Positions 18,156 to 27,800 of a stretch of 64,000 nucleotides of DNA are shown piece after piece (position 1 is the first letter of the stretch; each line of letters opens with the position of its first letter). The notes under the pieces were generated by a model, which had not been told where the DNA came from, did no database searches, and saw nothing but the letters and a program-made list of their open reading frames with translations. The DNA is taken from contig NZ_CP180351.1 of assembly GCF_048006345.1 (NCBI RefSeq), positions 3,348,001 to 3,412,000 on the forward strand. The letters are read 5' to 3'. This DNA is from Marivita sp030148515. GTDB lineage: Bacteria > Pseudomonadota > Alphaproteobacteria > Rhodobacterales > Rhodobacteraceae. The translations under genes were made by a program, and so were the position numbers.

Positions 18156-18268
18156 ACATAATTTAGCCAAATCAAGGCAGAATTGCGACAGCTAAAAACG
18201 AAAGATATGGAAACAACGCGTTTCTGTTCTGCCGGGTTTCCTCGCGGCGCGCCGCATGAAACTTACGC

Positions 18269-19225
18269 TCAGTTCTGCGGAATCCCGGTGATCGGCAAGG
18301 CCGACACCACATCCCAAACGGTCTGCTGCATGAGGTCCGCCAAGTCCGGCCCTGGTGCGATTGCCGGGGTCCCATCGGCGCGATCCAACTGCGCTGGCAG
18401 ACCCACCGGCGAGCGTTGATACAGAACTGCATAATGGGTGAGCGCGACAAGATAAGCGCCCAGATCGTTGATGTGGATCGGATCAATCGAACCATCGTCC
18501 AGTCGCGCAAAAAAGTCTTCGCGTGACGTGATGCCGTCAACACCGGATCCCGCTTCGATCCTTCGAACAAGCTCGGCCATCACGCGACCTGCCGGGATCA
18601 CGTGGATCGGGCCGTCGTCTGGGTTGGCGGCCATGGCTTGCGCGAGCAATATGCCTTCCCAGTACCGCTCCGGGTCCGTATCAAGCCGCGTCAGCCAGCC
18701 TTGCGGGTCGGTGAGGTCATGCCATGTTTCGTAGAGAAACACGCGGATGTCCGGGTTGCCATCACGCGCTGCAGAGACCCATTTCTCGAGATAGACCGGA
18801 GCATCGAAATACTCGATGGCCGCCTCGACTTCGACCATCTCGGTCAAGACGAAGGCAGTGTAGTCGCCGCTGGCCAGTGCTTCTTTCGCATCGCGGAAAT
18901 GATCATGCGCGTTCTCGACGTCAAATCCCTGGATCGGTTCATCAGGTTCCCAATGTGCCTTGAGCGGCGTGCCCCATCCAAGTTGCGAGGCATAGTCGTG
19001 CTGTGCCAGTTGCGCCAGCATCGCGGGCATGTCCCGGCCGACAAGCGAGTGTCCAAGATGAAACACCGTCAAAGACCCATTGGGCGGCGGCAAAGGGGCC
19101 TCGTACCGTGCTGCCAGTTCTTCGGAGGTCAGGGCTCGGGGGCCGCCAAGATAGGACCACGCAGCAAATCCGCAGGCCAGCGCGGCCAATCCTGCGATGA
19201 TCAATTTGGTGCCGGACGTGGTCAC
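18269..19225 (-). CDS. Membrane-anchored SGNH/GDSL-like hydrolase
   Basis: 318 aa. An N-terminal hydrophobic anchor (LIIAGLAALACGFAAWSYLGG) suggests an inner-membrane or secreted protein. The candidate nucleophile is Ser60 in FHLGHSLVG, and D-x-x-H appears as Asp248 and His251 in IDPIHINDLGAYL, the layout of SGNH esterases. Overall similarity is distant and I know no close characterised relative. The start overlaps the NRPS stop by 4 bases (ATGA), so it is the last gene of the PKS-GT-NRPS operon. It could deacylate or transfer the assembly-line product, or edit O-acyl groups on the EPS; both are inference. Confidence 0.62.
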   Translation of the reverse strand: MTTSGTKLIIAGLAALACGFAAWSYLGGPRALTSEELAARYEAPLPPPNGSLTVFHLGHSLVGRDMPAMLAQLAQHDYASQLGWGTPLKAHWEPDEPIQGFDVENAHDHFRDAKEALASGDYTAFVLTEMVEVEAAIEYFDAPVYLEKWVSAARDGNPDIRVFLYETWHDLTDPQGWLTRLDTDPERYWEGILLAQAMAANPDDGPIHVIPAGRVMAELVRRIEAGSGVDGITSREDFFARLDDGSIDPIHINDLGAYLVALTHYAVLYQRSPVGLPAQLDRADGTPAIAPGPDLADLMQQTVWDVVSALPITGIPQN

Positions 19226-22200
19226 GCTTGCCGCCGAGCCCGCATTTCGCGGCGTCGGGCCATTGCATCGGCACGGATCTGGGCGCGATCCGCTTGTTCC
19301 GGTCGTGCCATCGGTGTGACATCGGCCGGACCACGGGCAGGCTGCTCGGTTCCGCCCAGCTTGGCCACGCGATCCGCCAAAGCCGACAGGGTCGGAAACT
19401 GGAAAATGTCGGTGATCGACAGCTTGGCCACGTCCAACCGGTCGCGCAAGCTGCGGTGCATCTGAACCGCCAAGAGTGAATGACCCCCAAGATCGAAGAA
19501 GTTGTCTTCGGGCTGAATCGACTGAACGCCCAGCACCTCGGTCCAGATCGCGGCGATGCGCAAGCGTAGCGCCTCGTCCGCCTGTCCCGAGGACGGAACG
19601 GGCGCTGCCACTTTTTGCCTGGGGCGCACATCAATGACGGTTGGTGCTGGCAACGCCTTGCGGTCGATCTTCTGGTTTGGCGTGACCGGGAAGGCATCCA
19701 GCGTCATCACATGTGCTGGCACCATGTAATCGGGCAAACGGGCCATAAGGCTTGTGCGCAGGCTCTTGGTGTCAACCTCGGTGGTGGCGGTGACATAGGC
19801 CACCAGACGCACATCGCCGGGTGTGTCTTCGCGGGCCAGCACAACGGCATTGGTGATCCCCGGGAAGGCCTGAATTGCGCTTTCAATCTCACCCAGTTCA
19901 ATCCGGAAGCCGCGCAATTTGACCTGGGTGTCGGCACGTCCGAGGAAGTTCAACCGCCCGTCAGGACGGCGCTGGACCAGATCGCCGGTGCGGTACATCC
20001 GACCCGGCGCAAACGGGTTGCCGCGGAACCGGTCTGCGGTCATCTCTTCGCGCTGCCAATACCCACGGGTCACACCGTCGCCGCCGATCCAAAGCTCGCC
20101 CTCTTCGCCGATCCCGACCGGATTCAACGCGTCGTCGAGAACGTAAAGCTGGGTGTTGGCGATCGGACGTCCGATATTGACAGTCGCCTCGTCAGAAGTG
20201 GCAACTTCAGACGACGACCAGATCGTCGTTTCCGTTGGACCGTACATGTTCGTGATGGTCGCCTCGCTGGCTTTGGCGAGGTCTGCAACCAATGCACCGG
20301 GAAGGGCCTCACCACCGAGGAAGAGGTGTTTGAGACCGCGCAGGTTCGCGCGCGCATCATCATCCATCGCAATCATCCGCGCCATGGACGGGGTGCATTG
20401 CATGTGGGTCACCTTGTGACGTGCCAACATTGCGGCAATCGAGAAGTCGGTGTCTTCGTGATCAAGCGACGGCGCAGATTGGCGCACGACCTCGGCCAGA
20501 GGTCTGAGACCCGCCAGCACCTGATCGGTTTCGATGCCATAGTCGATCAGACACGCAATTTCCGAAACGCCGATTGCCGTGAGCTGTTCAACGCGGGCCA
20601 AGGCATCGTCGATGGTGCCGAACAGACCGGAGTCGTTGAAGTACCGCTCAAACGCGAAATCCAGGATGCCTTCGAGGTCATCTTCGCTCAGATCACCCAG
20701 GTTCAGTTCAAAGGCGTTTTTCACACCCTCAGGTTTCTTGAAGGCCGGGAACGCCCAAGCGTATTGCTTGATCAGACCAGCCGCCGAGCGCAGGTAGTCT
20801 TTCATCGGTTCGCGCGCGATTTCACGAGCCTGATCCCGAGTCTCGGCCAGACAGGTGTGGAGCATCAGAGTGACGGTAAAGTCATCCGGGTTGTTCCCTG
20901 CTGCGCGCAGCGCGTGGCGATAGAGTGTGATCTTGTCAGCCACCTCGTCGATGGATTGGCCCAAAAGGTGCGTCAGAACATTGGCCCCGTTCGCGCCTGC
21001 CTCGCGCCATGTCTCGGGATTGCCTGCCGTGGTCACCCAGATGGGCAATTCCTTTGACACCGGGCGCGGTTGCGTGACGACCTCGTGCATCTGACCGTCC
21101 TTGCGCGGGAAGGCCACAGCTTCGCCACGCCAGAGTTTGCGCACCTTGTCTATCGCGTCGAACATCGCGGGTTTGTTGTCCGGGGGCGTGTTTTCAGGAC
21201 GCAGGACAAAATCGTCAGGCTGCCAACCGCTGGCGATAGCAAGACCTGCCCGGCCATTGGTCAGGTTGTCGATGACGGCCCATTCCTCGGCGATGCGGGC
21301 CGGATGGTGGAGTGGCGCAACACAGCTACCTGCACGGACGCCGATATTCTTGGTCACACCCGCAACGGCAGCGCCAGTGACCGACGGGTTCGGATAGGGG
21401 CCACCAAACGCATGGAAGTGGCGTTCCGGCGTCCAGACCGCGCAGAAGCCGTTTTCATCCGCAAATTTCGCGCCTTCAAGAAGCAGGCGGTACTTGTCCC
21501 GTCCGACACCATCGTCGTTGCCCCAGTAATAGATGGAGAAATCCATCCCATCACCGCGCTTGCGCGCAGCACCGCCAGAGATGATGCCACGCTGACTGGT
21601 GCTTGGCAGTACGACCTTGATGCCACGCGCCATCGTGTAAAAGAGTTCAAGGACCGAGATATCGAAACTCAGGCTGGTGACCGCCAACCACGCCGCACGG
21701 TCGCGATCCGAAACAACGGCATCCATGCCGGCGTAGAAGTTGATCACGTTGCGATGTTCGACCATCACCCCTTTGGGCAACCCGGTCGAGCCTGAGGTGT
21801 AAATCACATATGCCAGATTCTCGGGTGTAGCGACCGGGTCCGGGTCTTGCGTCGGGGCGGATGCAAGTCGGGGGTCACGGTCGATCACAAGGATCTCTGC
21901 GTCCGTCTTGGGTAGCTCGTCGCGGAGTGCGTGCTCGGTGATGACAACGGTCGCGTTGCTGTCGCTGAGGTAATGCGCCAGACGGTCCTGCGGGTAGTCA
22001 GGATCAAGCGGCAGATAAGCACCCCCGGCCTTGAGAATGCCCAGCGCCCCAGCGACAAGGTCGGGACCGCGCTTGCAATGCAGGCCGACCATCGTGTCGG
22101 GACGGACACCGATACCCCGCAACGTATGCGCGACGCGATTGGCGTGTTCGTTCAACGTGGAAAAGGTGATCTCGCTGTTCTCGAACACGAGGGCGATGGC

Positions 22201-23796
22201 ATCAGGCGTGCGGGCGACTTGGGCTTCGAATGCGGCATGCATGGTCGTCGGTCCATGTGAAGGGACCGACGTTGCATTGAACGTGGACAGGATGGCGTGC
22301 AGTTCATCTGGCGGCAACCCCACAGTGTCTGCCTGTGCGCTGCCCGTTGTCAGGTTCTCTGCAATCCATTCCAGCCGGCGGATCAGAACCGCAGCAAAAT
22401 CCGGCGCGATCCTGCCTTCGTCCACATGTGCGGCAACGGAAGCGCCGGTCAGGTCAAAGGTGATCGCAGCGCCGGGGATCGGCCCGGACTTCAACGCAAT
22501 TCCAAGTGCGGGAGTCCTCACCGAGGAGAGCCGCGGATCGCGCCGGGGCAGGTCGGTAGCAAAGCCTGCTTCGACAGTCGGCACCCCATCATCAAGTGCG
22601 TCCACAGCGACCGGAACCCATGGGCTGATCAACCCGAACCGGCTGCTTTCCATAAGTGTCGCGTTGGACAGCGCAATCACCGTCCCGGCGGCAGGCGAAA
22701 GGCGCTCTGCAAGACGCCGAAGCGCAGGAGCGAATTGGGCTTGCGGGATCGACGTATCGTACGTTGTGATCGCTGTCTTCTCTGTACGACTGAAGGGCAG
22801 CGAAAGCGGGACCGCACTGGAAAGCGCGCGCCTCAAACGGCCTTCAGCTTTGGCCACCGGGCGCATCCGTTCGGAGATCGCGGCACGGTCAGTATCGGAC
22901 AGGGACGGAAGAACTTCTCCGACTTTGGCGTGATCTGTCGCAACAACCGGTTTTCCATCGACGGCAGTCAATCCAGACAAACGCAACGCACCGTCCGCAA
23001 AGGCGACCGTCAGGCTGGCCTCGTCAACGGCAATGACAGTTCCAGGGGCCGCCCTGCTTTCGGTCTGGGCGGCGTGACCGATATTGAGGATCACTTCCCC
23101 GATGAGCAGTTTAGGCGTGCAGAGTGGGTTCCAGTAAGAGCCATGGTCAAGCGCCTGAATCAACCGCATGGCCTTGCCCGACGTGTCGTCGAACCGAAGA
23201 ATGCCGTTCGCTTCAGGGCGATCTGTCAGGGCGTGGTAGCTGCGCTGGGCCACGTCCTGCACGCGACGTCCGGGCAGACCTTCAGTCAGTTCCTTCAGCA
23301 GATCCGGAAAGCTGGTCAACCCGGCTTCATAACACTTGGTGTTGAGGGACAGTGCCGTGTCATGGGGCGAAATCTCGATCTCGCGCTGAACGAGGATATC
23401 GCCTGTGTCCACGCCATCATCGATGAGGTGCCACGTGATCCCGTGGGTGTTTTCACCCTCCATCAAAGCCCAAACGGGCGCGTTCAGCCCGGCGCGCTTC
23501 GGCAAGGGTCCGTCATGGAAATTGACCGCGCCTTTGCGACCGAGTGACAGAATGTCCCTTGGCAAAATCTTGAGATTTGCAATGCTGAGAACCCAATCAA
23601 CCTCAGTTCCGGCAAGCCGGTTGGATATATCAGGACCGTGGGGTTCGCAGCGAAGATTTCGGGTCTTGGCCCATTTTGACAGGTCCTTGTCGTCCGTCAC
23701 CAACGCAACCAGCCTGTGCCCCTGCGAGACCAATGTCTCTGCACAGTGGAGTGTCAGGCTTTCGTCGCCAATAACGATGCAGTCAAAATGGGTCAT
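19222..23796 (-). CDS. NRPS initiation protein: formyltransferase - A(luciferase-like monooxygenase) - PCP
   Basis: 1524 aa. Formyltransferase (residues 1-300): VNFHDGPLPKRAG and IDDGVDTGDI supply the Asn, His and Asp. Residues 320-500 resemble the end of a condensation domain but lack HHxxxDG. The adenylation domain begins at about 515: A2 GGAYLPLDPDYP, A3 YTSGSTGLPKG, A4 FDISVLE (711-717). A luciferase-like monooxygenase of the MupA/Atu3671 type occupies about 751-1095 (FSIYYWGND, WTPERHFHAFGG, GLAIASGWQPDDF). The A domain resumes with A5 NMYGPTETT, A7 YRTGDLV, A8 and A10 NQKIDR. PCP serine is 1440 (FFDLGGHSL). The specificity residues D-I-L-Q-F-G-M-I-W-K match the remembered glycine code at 8 of 10 places. 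Formyltransferase-A-PCP recalls the LgrA initiation module. There is no thioesterase. It starts 3 bases after the GT2 gene. Confidence 0.9.
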   Translation of the reverse strand: MTHFDCIVIGDESLTLHCAETLVSQGHRLVALVTDDKDLSKWAKTRNLRCEPHGPDISNRLAGTEVDWVLSIANLKILPRDILSLGRKGAVNFHDGPLPKRAGLNAPVWALMEGENTHGITWHLIDDGVDTGDILVQREIEISPHDTALSLNTKCYEAGLTSFPDLLKELTEGLPGRRVQDVAQRSYHALTDRPEANGILRFDDTSGKAMRLIQALDHGSYWNPLCTPKLLIGEVILNIGHAAQTESRAAPGTVIAVDEASLTVAFADGALRLSGLTAVDGKPVVATDHAKVGEVLPSLSDTDRAAISERMRPVAKAEGRLRRALSSAVPLSLPFSRTEKTAITTYDTSIPQAQFAPALRRLAERLSPAAGTVIALSNATLMESSRFGLISPWVPVAVDALDDGVPTVEAGFATDLPRRDPRLSSVRTPALGIALKSGPIPGAAITFDLTGASVAAHVDEGRIAPDFAAVLIRRLEWIAENLTTGSAQADTVGLPPDELHAILSTFNATSVPSHGPTTMHAAFEAQVARTPDAIALVFENSEITFSTLNEHANRVAHTLRGIGVRPDTMVGLHCKRGPDLVAGALGILKAGGAYLPLDPDYPQDRLAHYLSDSNATVVITEHALRDELPKTDAEILVIDRDPRLASAPTQDPDPVATPENLAYVIYTSGSTGLPKGVMVEHRNVINFYAGMDAVVSDRDRAAWLAVTSLSFDISVLELFYTMARGIKVVLPSTSQRGIISGGAARKRGDGMDFSIYYWGNDDGVGRDKYRLLLEGAKFADENGFCAVWTPERHFHAFGGPYPNPSVTGAAVAGVTKNIGVRAGSCVAPLHHPARIAEEWAVIDNLTNGRAGLAIASGWQPDDFVLRPENTPPDNKPAMFDAIDKVRKLWRGEAVAFPRKDGQMHEVVTQPRPVSKELPIWVTTAGNPETWREAGANGANVLTHLLGQSIDEVADKITLYRHALRAAGNNPDDFTVTLMLHTCLAETRDQAREIAREPMKDYLRSAAGLIKQYAWAFPAFKKPEGVKNAFELNLGDLSEDDLEGILDFAFERYFNDSGLFGTIDDALARVEQLTAIGVSEIACLIDYGIETDQVLAGLRPLAEVVRQSAPSLDHEDTDFSIAAMLARHKVTHMQCTPSMARMIAMDDDARANLRGLKHLFLGGEALPGALVADLAKASEATITNMYGPTETTIWSSSEVATSDEATVNIGRPIANTQLYVLDDALNPVGIGEEGELWIGGDGVTRGYWQREEMTADRFRGNPFAPGRMYRTGDLVQRRPDGRLNFLGRADTQVKLRGFRIELGEIESAIQAFPGITNAVVLAREDTPGDVRLVAYVTATTEVDTKSLRTSLMARLPDYMVPAHVMTLDAFPVTPNQKIDRKALPAPTVIDVRPRQKVAAPVPSSGQADEALRLRIAAIWTEVLGVQSIQPEDNFFDLGGHSLLAVQMHRSLRDRLDVAKLSITDIFQFPTLSALADRVAKLGGTEQPARGPADVTPMARPEQADRAQIRADAMARRREMRARRQA

Positions 23797-23799
23797 GGA

Positions 23800-24819
23800 T
23801 CAATCAACGCTTGTCTGTAAGGAAGTCTCGGAGGGCAGACCGATGGCACGGATGGACGCATCTGGTGTCGGACGCAGCAACGCCCGCAGGTCATGTACGA
23901 CCATATCCCGGAGAAAGTGCTTCGCCCCTGGTTTGGGTTTGCCTTCGATGGTCCGCCGCAAACGCCACAGGACCGTCCCCAGAACCATCAGGGCCGTCGC
24001 GCTGATGGCATAGGCCCGGCTGTGGTTCTTGCTGAAGTAATACCAACGGCTTTGGTACCAATAGGACGGAGTGCGCTGCCAAGTGCCCATGCCGGTCGAC
24101 ACTGAGCCGATGTGGCAGACACGGCTTTCGCGGACAAAATGCACCTCGTGTCCTGCGCGGTGGGCGCGCAGACACAGGTCGGTTTCCTCGAAATACAGAA
24201 AGAACGTCTCGTCAAAGAGGCCTATTTCGTTCAGCGCACTTCTCCGAACCAACATCGACGCACCGAGGATCCATCCGACGGGGCCAGAAGTTTCGGGGAT
24301 GTGCAACGGCAAGACGTGCTTTTTCAACAGACGCGTGACAGGGCCAAGACGCACAGAGGACTCGAACTCTGATGCAAGACCGGGAAAGCGAAACGCGCTG
24401 CAATGATCTGCGCCGTCTTCGCCATAGACCCAGCTGCCGACGATGGCCACTTTGGGATGGTCGTTCATATAGTCCACCAGCGCCGAAATCGCGTTTGGCT
24501 CGACTTGGGCATCCGGGTTCAGGATGTAAATGAATTCCGCCGTCGGGCAGATTTCGAGACCAGCATGAATCCCGAAATTGTTGCCTGCGCCGAAGCCGGC
24601 GTTCCGACCAGATTGCAACACCTGAACATCAAGATGCGCGGGCCATTCCACGGATCGGGTCGCGTCGATCATGCGCTGGAATGAGCTATCGGGAGAGTCG
24701 TTGTCGACAAGTACAATCGCGCCCCCACAGTCAGCCATGGCTGCGGCGGCCGACTGTGCGGCAAGCACGGCCAGATCCGGTGTCTTGTAGTTAAGAACAA
24801 CGACAACGATGTCCGTCAT
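23800..24819 (-). CDS. Rhamnosyltransferase-like glycosyltransferase family 2
   Basis: 339 aa. GT-A motifs are clear: IVVVVLNYKTPDL at the start, IVLVDNDSPDSS, GRNAGFGAGNNFGIHAG, the metal site YILNPDAQVEPNA, and LYFEETDLCLRAHRAGHEV, the form seen in dTDP-rhamnosyl transferases. It sits between the PKS gene (5-base gap) and the NRPS gene (3-base gap), so it is almost certainly made with the assembly line. This suggests that the small molecule is glycosylated, or that the assembly line decorates the sugar this enzyme adds. A short hydrophobic segment near the C-terminus (AISATALMVLGTVLW) may bind membrane. Confidence 0.88.
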   Translation of the reverse strand: MTDIVVVVLNYKTPDLAVLAAQSAAAAMADCGGAIVLVDNDSPDSSFQRMIDATRSVEWPAHLDVQVLQSGRNAGFGAGNNFGIHAGLEICPTAEFIYILNPDAQVEPNAISALVDYMNDHPKVAIVGSWVYGEDGADHCSAFRFPGLASEFESSVRLGPVTRLLKKHVLPLHIPETSGPVGWILGASMLVRRSALNEIGLFDETFFLYFEETDLCLRAHRAGHEVHFVRESRVCHIGSVSTGMGTWQRTPSYWYQSRWYYFSKNHSRAYAISATALMVLGTVLWRLRRTIEGKPKPGAKHFLRDMVVHDLRALLRPTPDASIRAIGLPSETSLQTSVD

Positions 24820-24824
24820 GCAGG

Positions 24825-27800
24825 TTACTCCGCTGCCTCGGTGGCTTTGAATGAAAACACCCGACCCTTGCCACCAAGGCTGGCTTCGGTCGTGGTAATG
24901 ACGTTACGCAAATAGCTGGCAAGAACCCGCACGTTTGGTTCAAGGACCATGCTGTCGTGGTCGCCGGGCACTTCGAATACTTCGATCTGCGGGGTGTGTT
25001 GTCCCCAATCGTTGTCATCAAAGAGATATGCCCGTTCGTGGTTCACAAGCTTACCGCCCGATACCGTCCATGTGCCGACCAATGGCGGTCTGAACAGGGC
25101 GATGCGACCCGACCACGGCTTGACCTCATAGGTGGCAACCGCCTGCAGGAAGGCCTGTTCAATCTCGGCATTGTGGAAGCTGTGCGCGGCCCGCGTTTCC
25201 ACCGTCGTCTTGCGTTTCTCGATTTCCCAGCGGATGCGATTGCGCAGCCAGACATAGGGATAGGCAAGGCCTTTGCGGCGGGTTTCCTGCATCTGGATCA
25301 GCAGACGATCGGTGCGGGCCAAAGGCCGCCTTTGCGGCAAAGGCGTATCGAGCAGCACAATCAGTGCCACTTCGTCACCCATGGCCTGAAGCTGGTGCGC
25401 GATCTCGTATGCGGTGATCCCGCCGCCAGAGAAGCCGCCGACATAGTATGGGCCTTCCGGCTGCACCTGCTTCATTTCGGCGATATAGTCGCGCGCTGCG
25501 TCCTTGATGGACATATGCGGGGTTTCGTCCCCGTAGAGCCCTCGAGCCTGAAGACCGTAGAACGGTCTGTCCGATCCCAAAAGCTGTGCAAGGTGCCGCA
25601 GGTTCAGCACATTGCCGAACATGCCAGCGACAAGGAAGAACGGTGACTTCGGACCACCCTCGCCATCATGCATCGCAACGATATGCTTGAAACGACGCGT
25701 CTTGGGTTTGGGTTTCGCGTCGCTCTTCTGGGTGGTGTCGGTGATGCCCGTCCGCTCTTTGATGAGGGACGCACAGGCTCGAATGTTCGGTGCCTCGAAC
25801 AGGATCGAGATTGGGAAATCGACGCTGTAGGTCTTTCGGACCTTTGCAAACAGACGCACCGCAATCAGCGAATGGCCCCCAAGGTCGAAAAAGCTGTCTT
25901 CGACGCCGACATTCTGAACGCCCAACAGGTCTTCCCAAATCCCGACCAGCGTTCGCTCGATTTCGGTTTCCGGCGCAACGTAATCGCCGCTCAGTTGCGG
26001 ACGGTCGAATTTCTGCGCATCGGATTTCGCATCGGTGGTGATTCCGGCCTGTTCGATCAGCGCATCCATGTCCAAAGACGATACGAAGATCTGCGGCTCT
26101 GTCCGACCGAGCGCGCGAAGGAAAGCGTCTGCCCCTGCTTCAGGCAGGATACCTTGCGACAGGTTATGCTGGAAGCGTTCCTCAGCCGGAGACAGCGGCT
26201 GCTTCGATTTGCTGAAATCAGCAGGCTCGAACTCTGACGCACTGACTTTGACCGGCGCCGAGAGGGCGGACATGTCTGACAGGCGCTTGATCGAAAAATC
26301 CTGGATCTCGATGCAAACCGTTCCGTCGGGCATGGCGATCGTGATGTCGAAGGATGCGGTTTCATCCGCGTTGCGGTTGCTCCCGGACGAGCGAACCCAG
26401 CTGACAACACGTTCGGGCAAGCGATGATAGACGCGCACATTGTCATATGACACTGGCACCCACAGCTTGTCCGCGCGATATCCGTCGATCAGTTCCATCG
26501 CCCAGCCTGTCGCGATATCCAGCAAACCGGGGTGCAAGTGCAGGTCCGTGTCACCCGATGCCGCTGCATTGAGCGAAAGATCGGCAATGCCTTCGCCCTT
26601 TCCATAGGCGCAACTGTCCAGAACCTTCCAACGCGGTCCAAAGGACAACTGCGTTTCCTGCGCAGCCGCAAGCTTGTTGCCTGTGCTTGCTGTGCGCGGA
26701 GCACCGCAACGCGCGCGAATGGCAGACAGGTCGATGGGTTTTGGCTGCGCCTCGGGAACAAGGGACAGATCCGCGGTGACAATTGGCGTGAAGCCGTTTC
26801 GTCCGTCCAGCGTGCAACTGCCCAACACGTCCATGTGATACCCGTCATCCCGCCGGGACAACCGAATGCGGATATCACGGTGCCCCCCCTCGGGCACATG
26901 CAAGGGTCTGAGAAAGGTCATGTTGCGGATGGCAAAGCTGCTGTTCTCGCCCTGTCCACGCAGCGCTTTTGACGCAAGGGTCAGATAACCGGCACCGGGG
27001 AAAAGCGCGTCGCCCTGTTTCGTGCGGTGTTGGTCGATAAACCAATCTTCACTGGTGTACCGCGCTTCGAAAATGCGATGCCCCGACGGATCAAAGCCCG
27101 TCTTGTCCAGTAATGGCAAATCCACCGGCGTAAAGGTAATGGGGTCGGTGTCGCCGATACGGTCAGCGAGGGTGGTCGCCGCCATACCGACTTCGGCCCA
27201 GATGCCCCAATTGATCGCAAGAACACGGGTCGTGTCGCCGAGCCGGGACTGCGCGTAGGCATTAAGGTATTCGTTCGCCGCAACATAATCGATCTGACCG
27301 GCCGGCGAGGTTTGCGTCGAAGACGACGAAAACAACACGATGAAATCCGTCGAGCCGTCAGGGAACAATTGATCCAGCACCTTGGTGCCGTAAATCTTGG
27401 ACGAGAACACCTTTTCGATGGACCCCGTCGATTTTGCCAGAAGGGGCGCATCCTCCATCACCCCGGCTGCATGGATGACGCCGTCGATACGGCCATACCG
27501 AGCGATGGTGTCTTCGACGACAACCGTCATATCGGGCAGGTTGCAGATATCGGCCGCATGCGCATGGACGATGGCGCCAAGCGCTTCGAGCTCCTGAACG
27601 GCGCGAATGCGACGGGACAGTTTGTCCTGAGGCGCATGGCGCTCGAGATACCGATCCCAGACATCGCGCTTGGGCATGTCGCCCCGGGCAGTCAGGATCA
27701 GCCGGCATTTCTGCGCCGCCAGCGCCTTGGCAACCGTCAGCCCGATGCCGCCAAATCCACCGGTGATCAGGTATGTCCCACCGGGCCGGATGGACGTGTC

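Noticed and set aside
18244..18255. Palindrome GCGGCGCGCCGC after the SGNH gene as a terminator
   Set aside because: It has no loop or T-run; such GC palindromes occur by chance in this composition.
19615..21057. A 480-codon plus-strand open frame opposite the NRPS gene
   Set aside because: Shadow of the NRPS coding frame; no ribosome-binding site or domain. Similar long antisense frames at 22297-23547, 29328-30734 and 51040-52548 are rejected for the same reason.
20512..21546. Monooxygenase segment as an assembly chimera or transposed gene
   Set aside because: Reading frame is continuous, A-domain motifs continue on both sides, and base composition does not change, so a true embedded domain is more likely.
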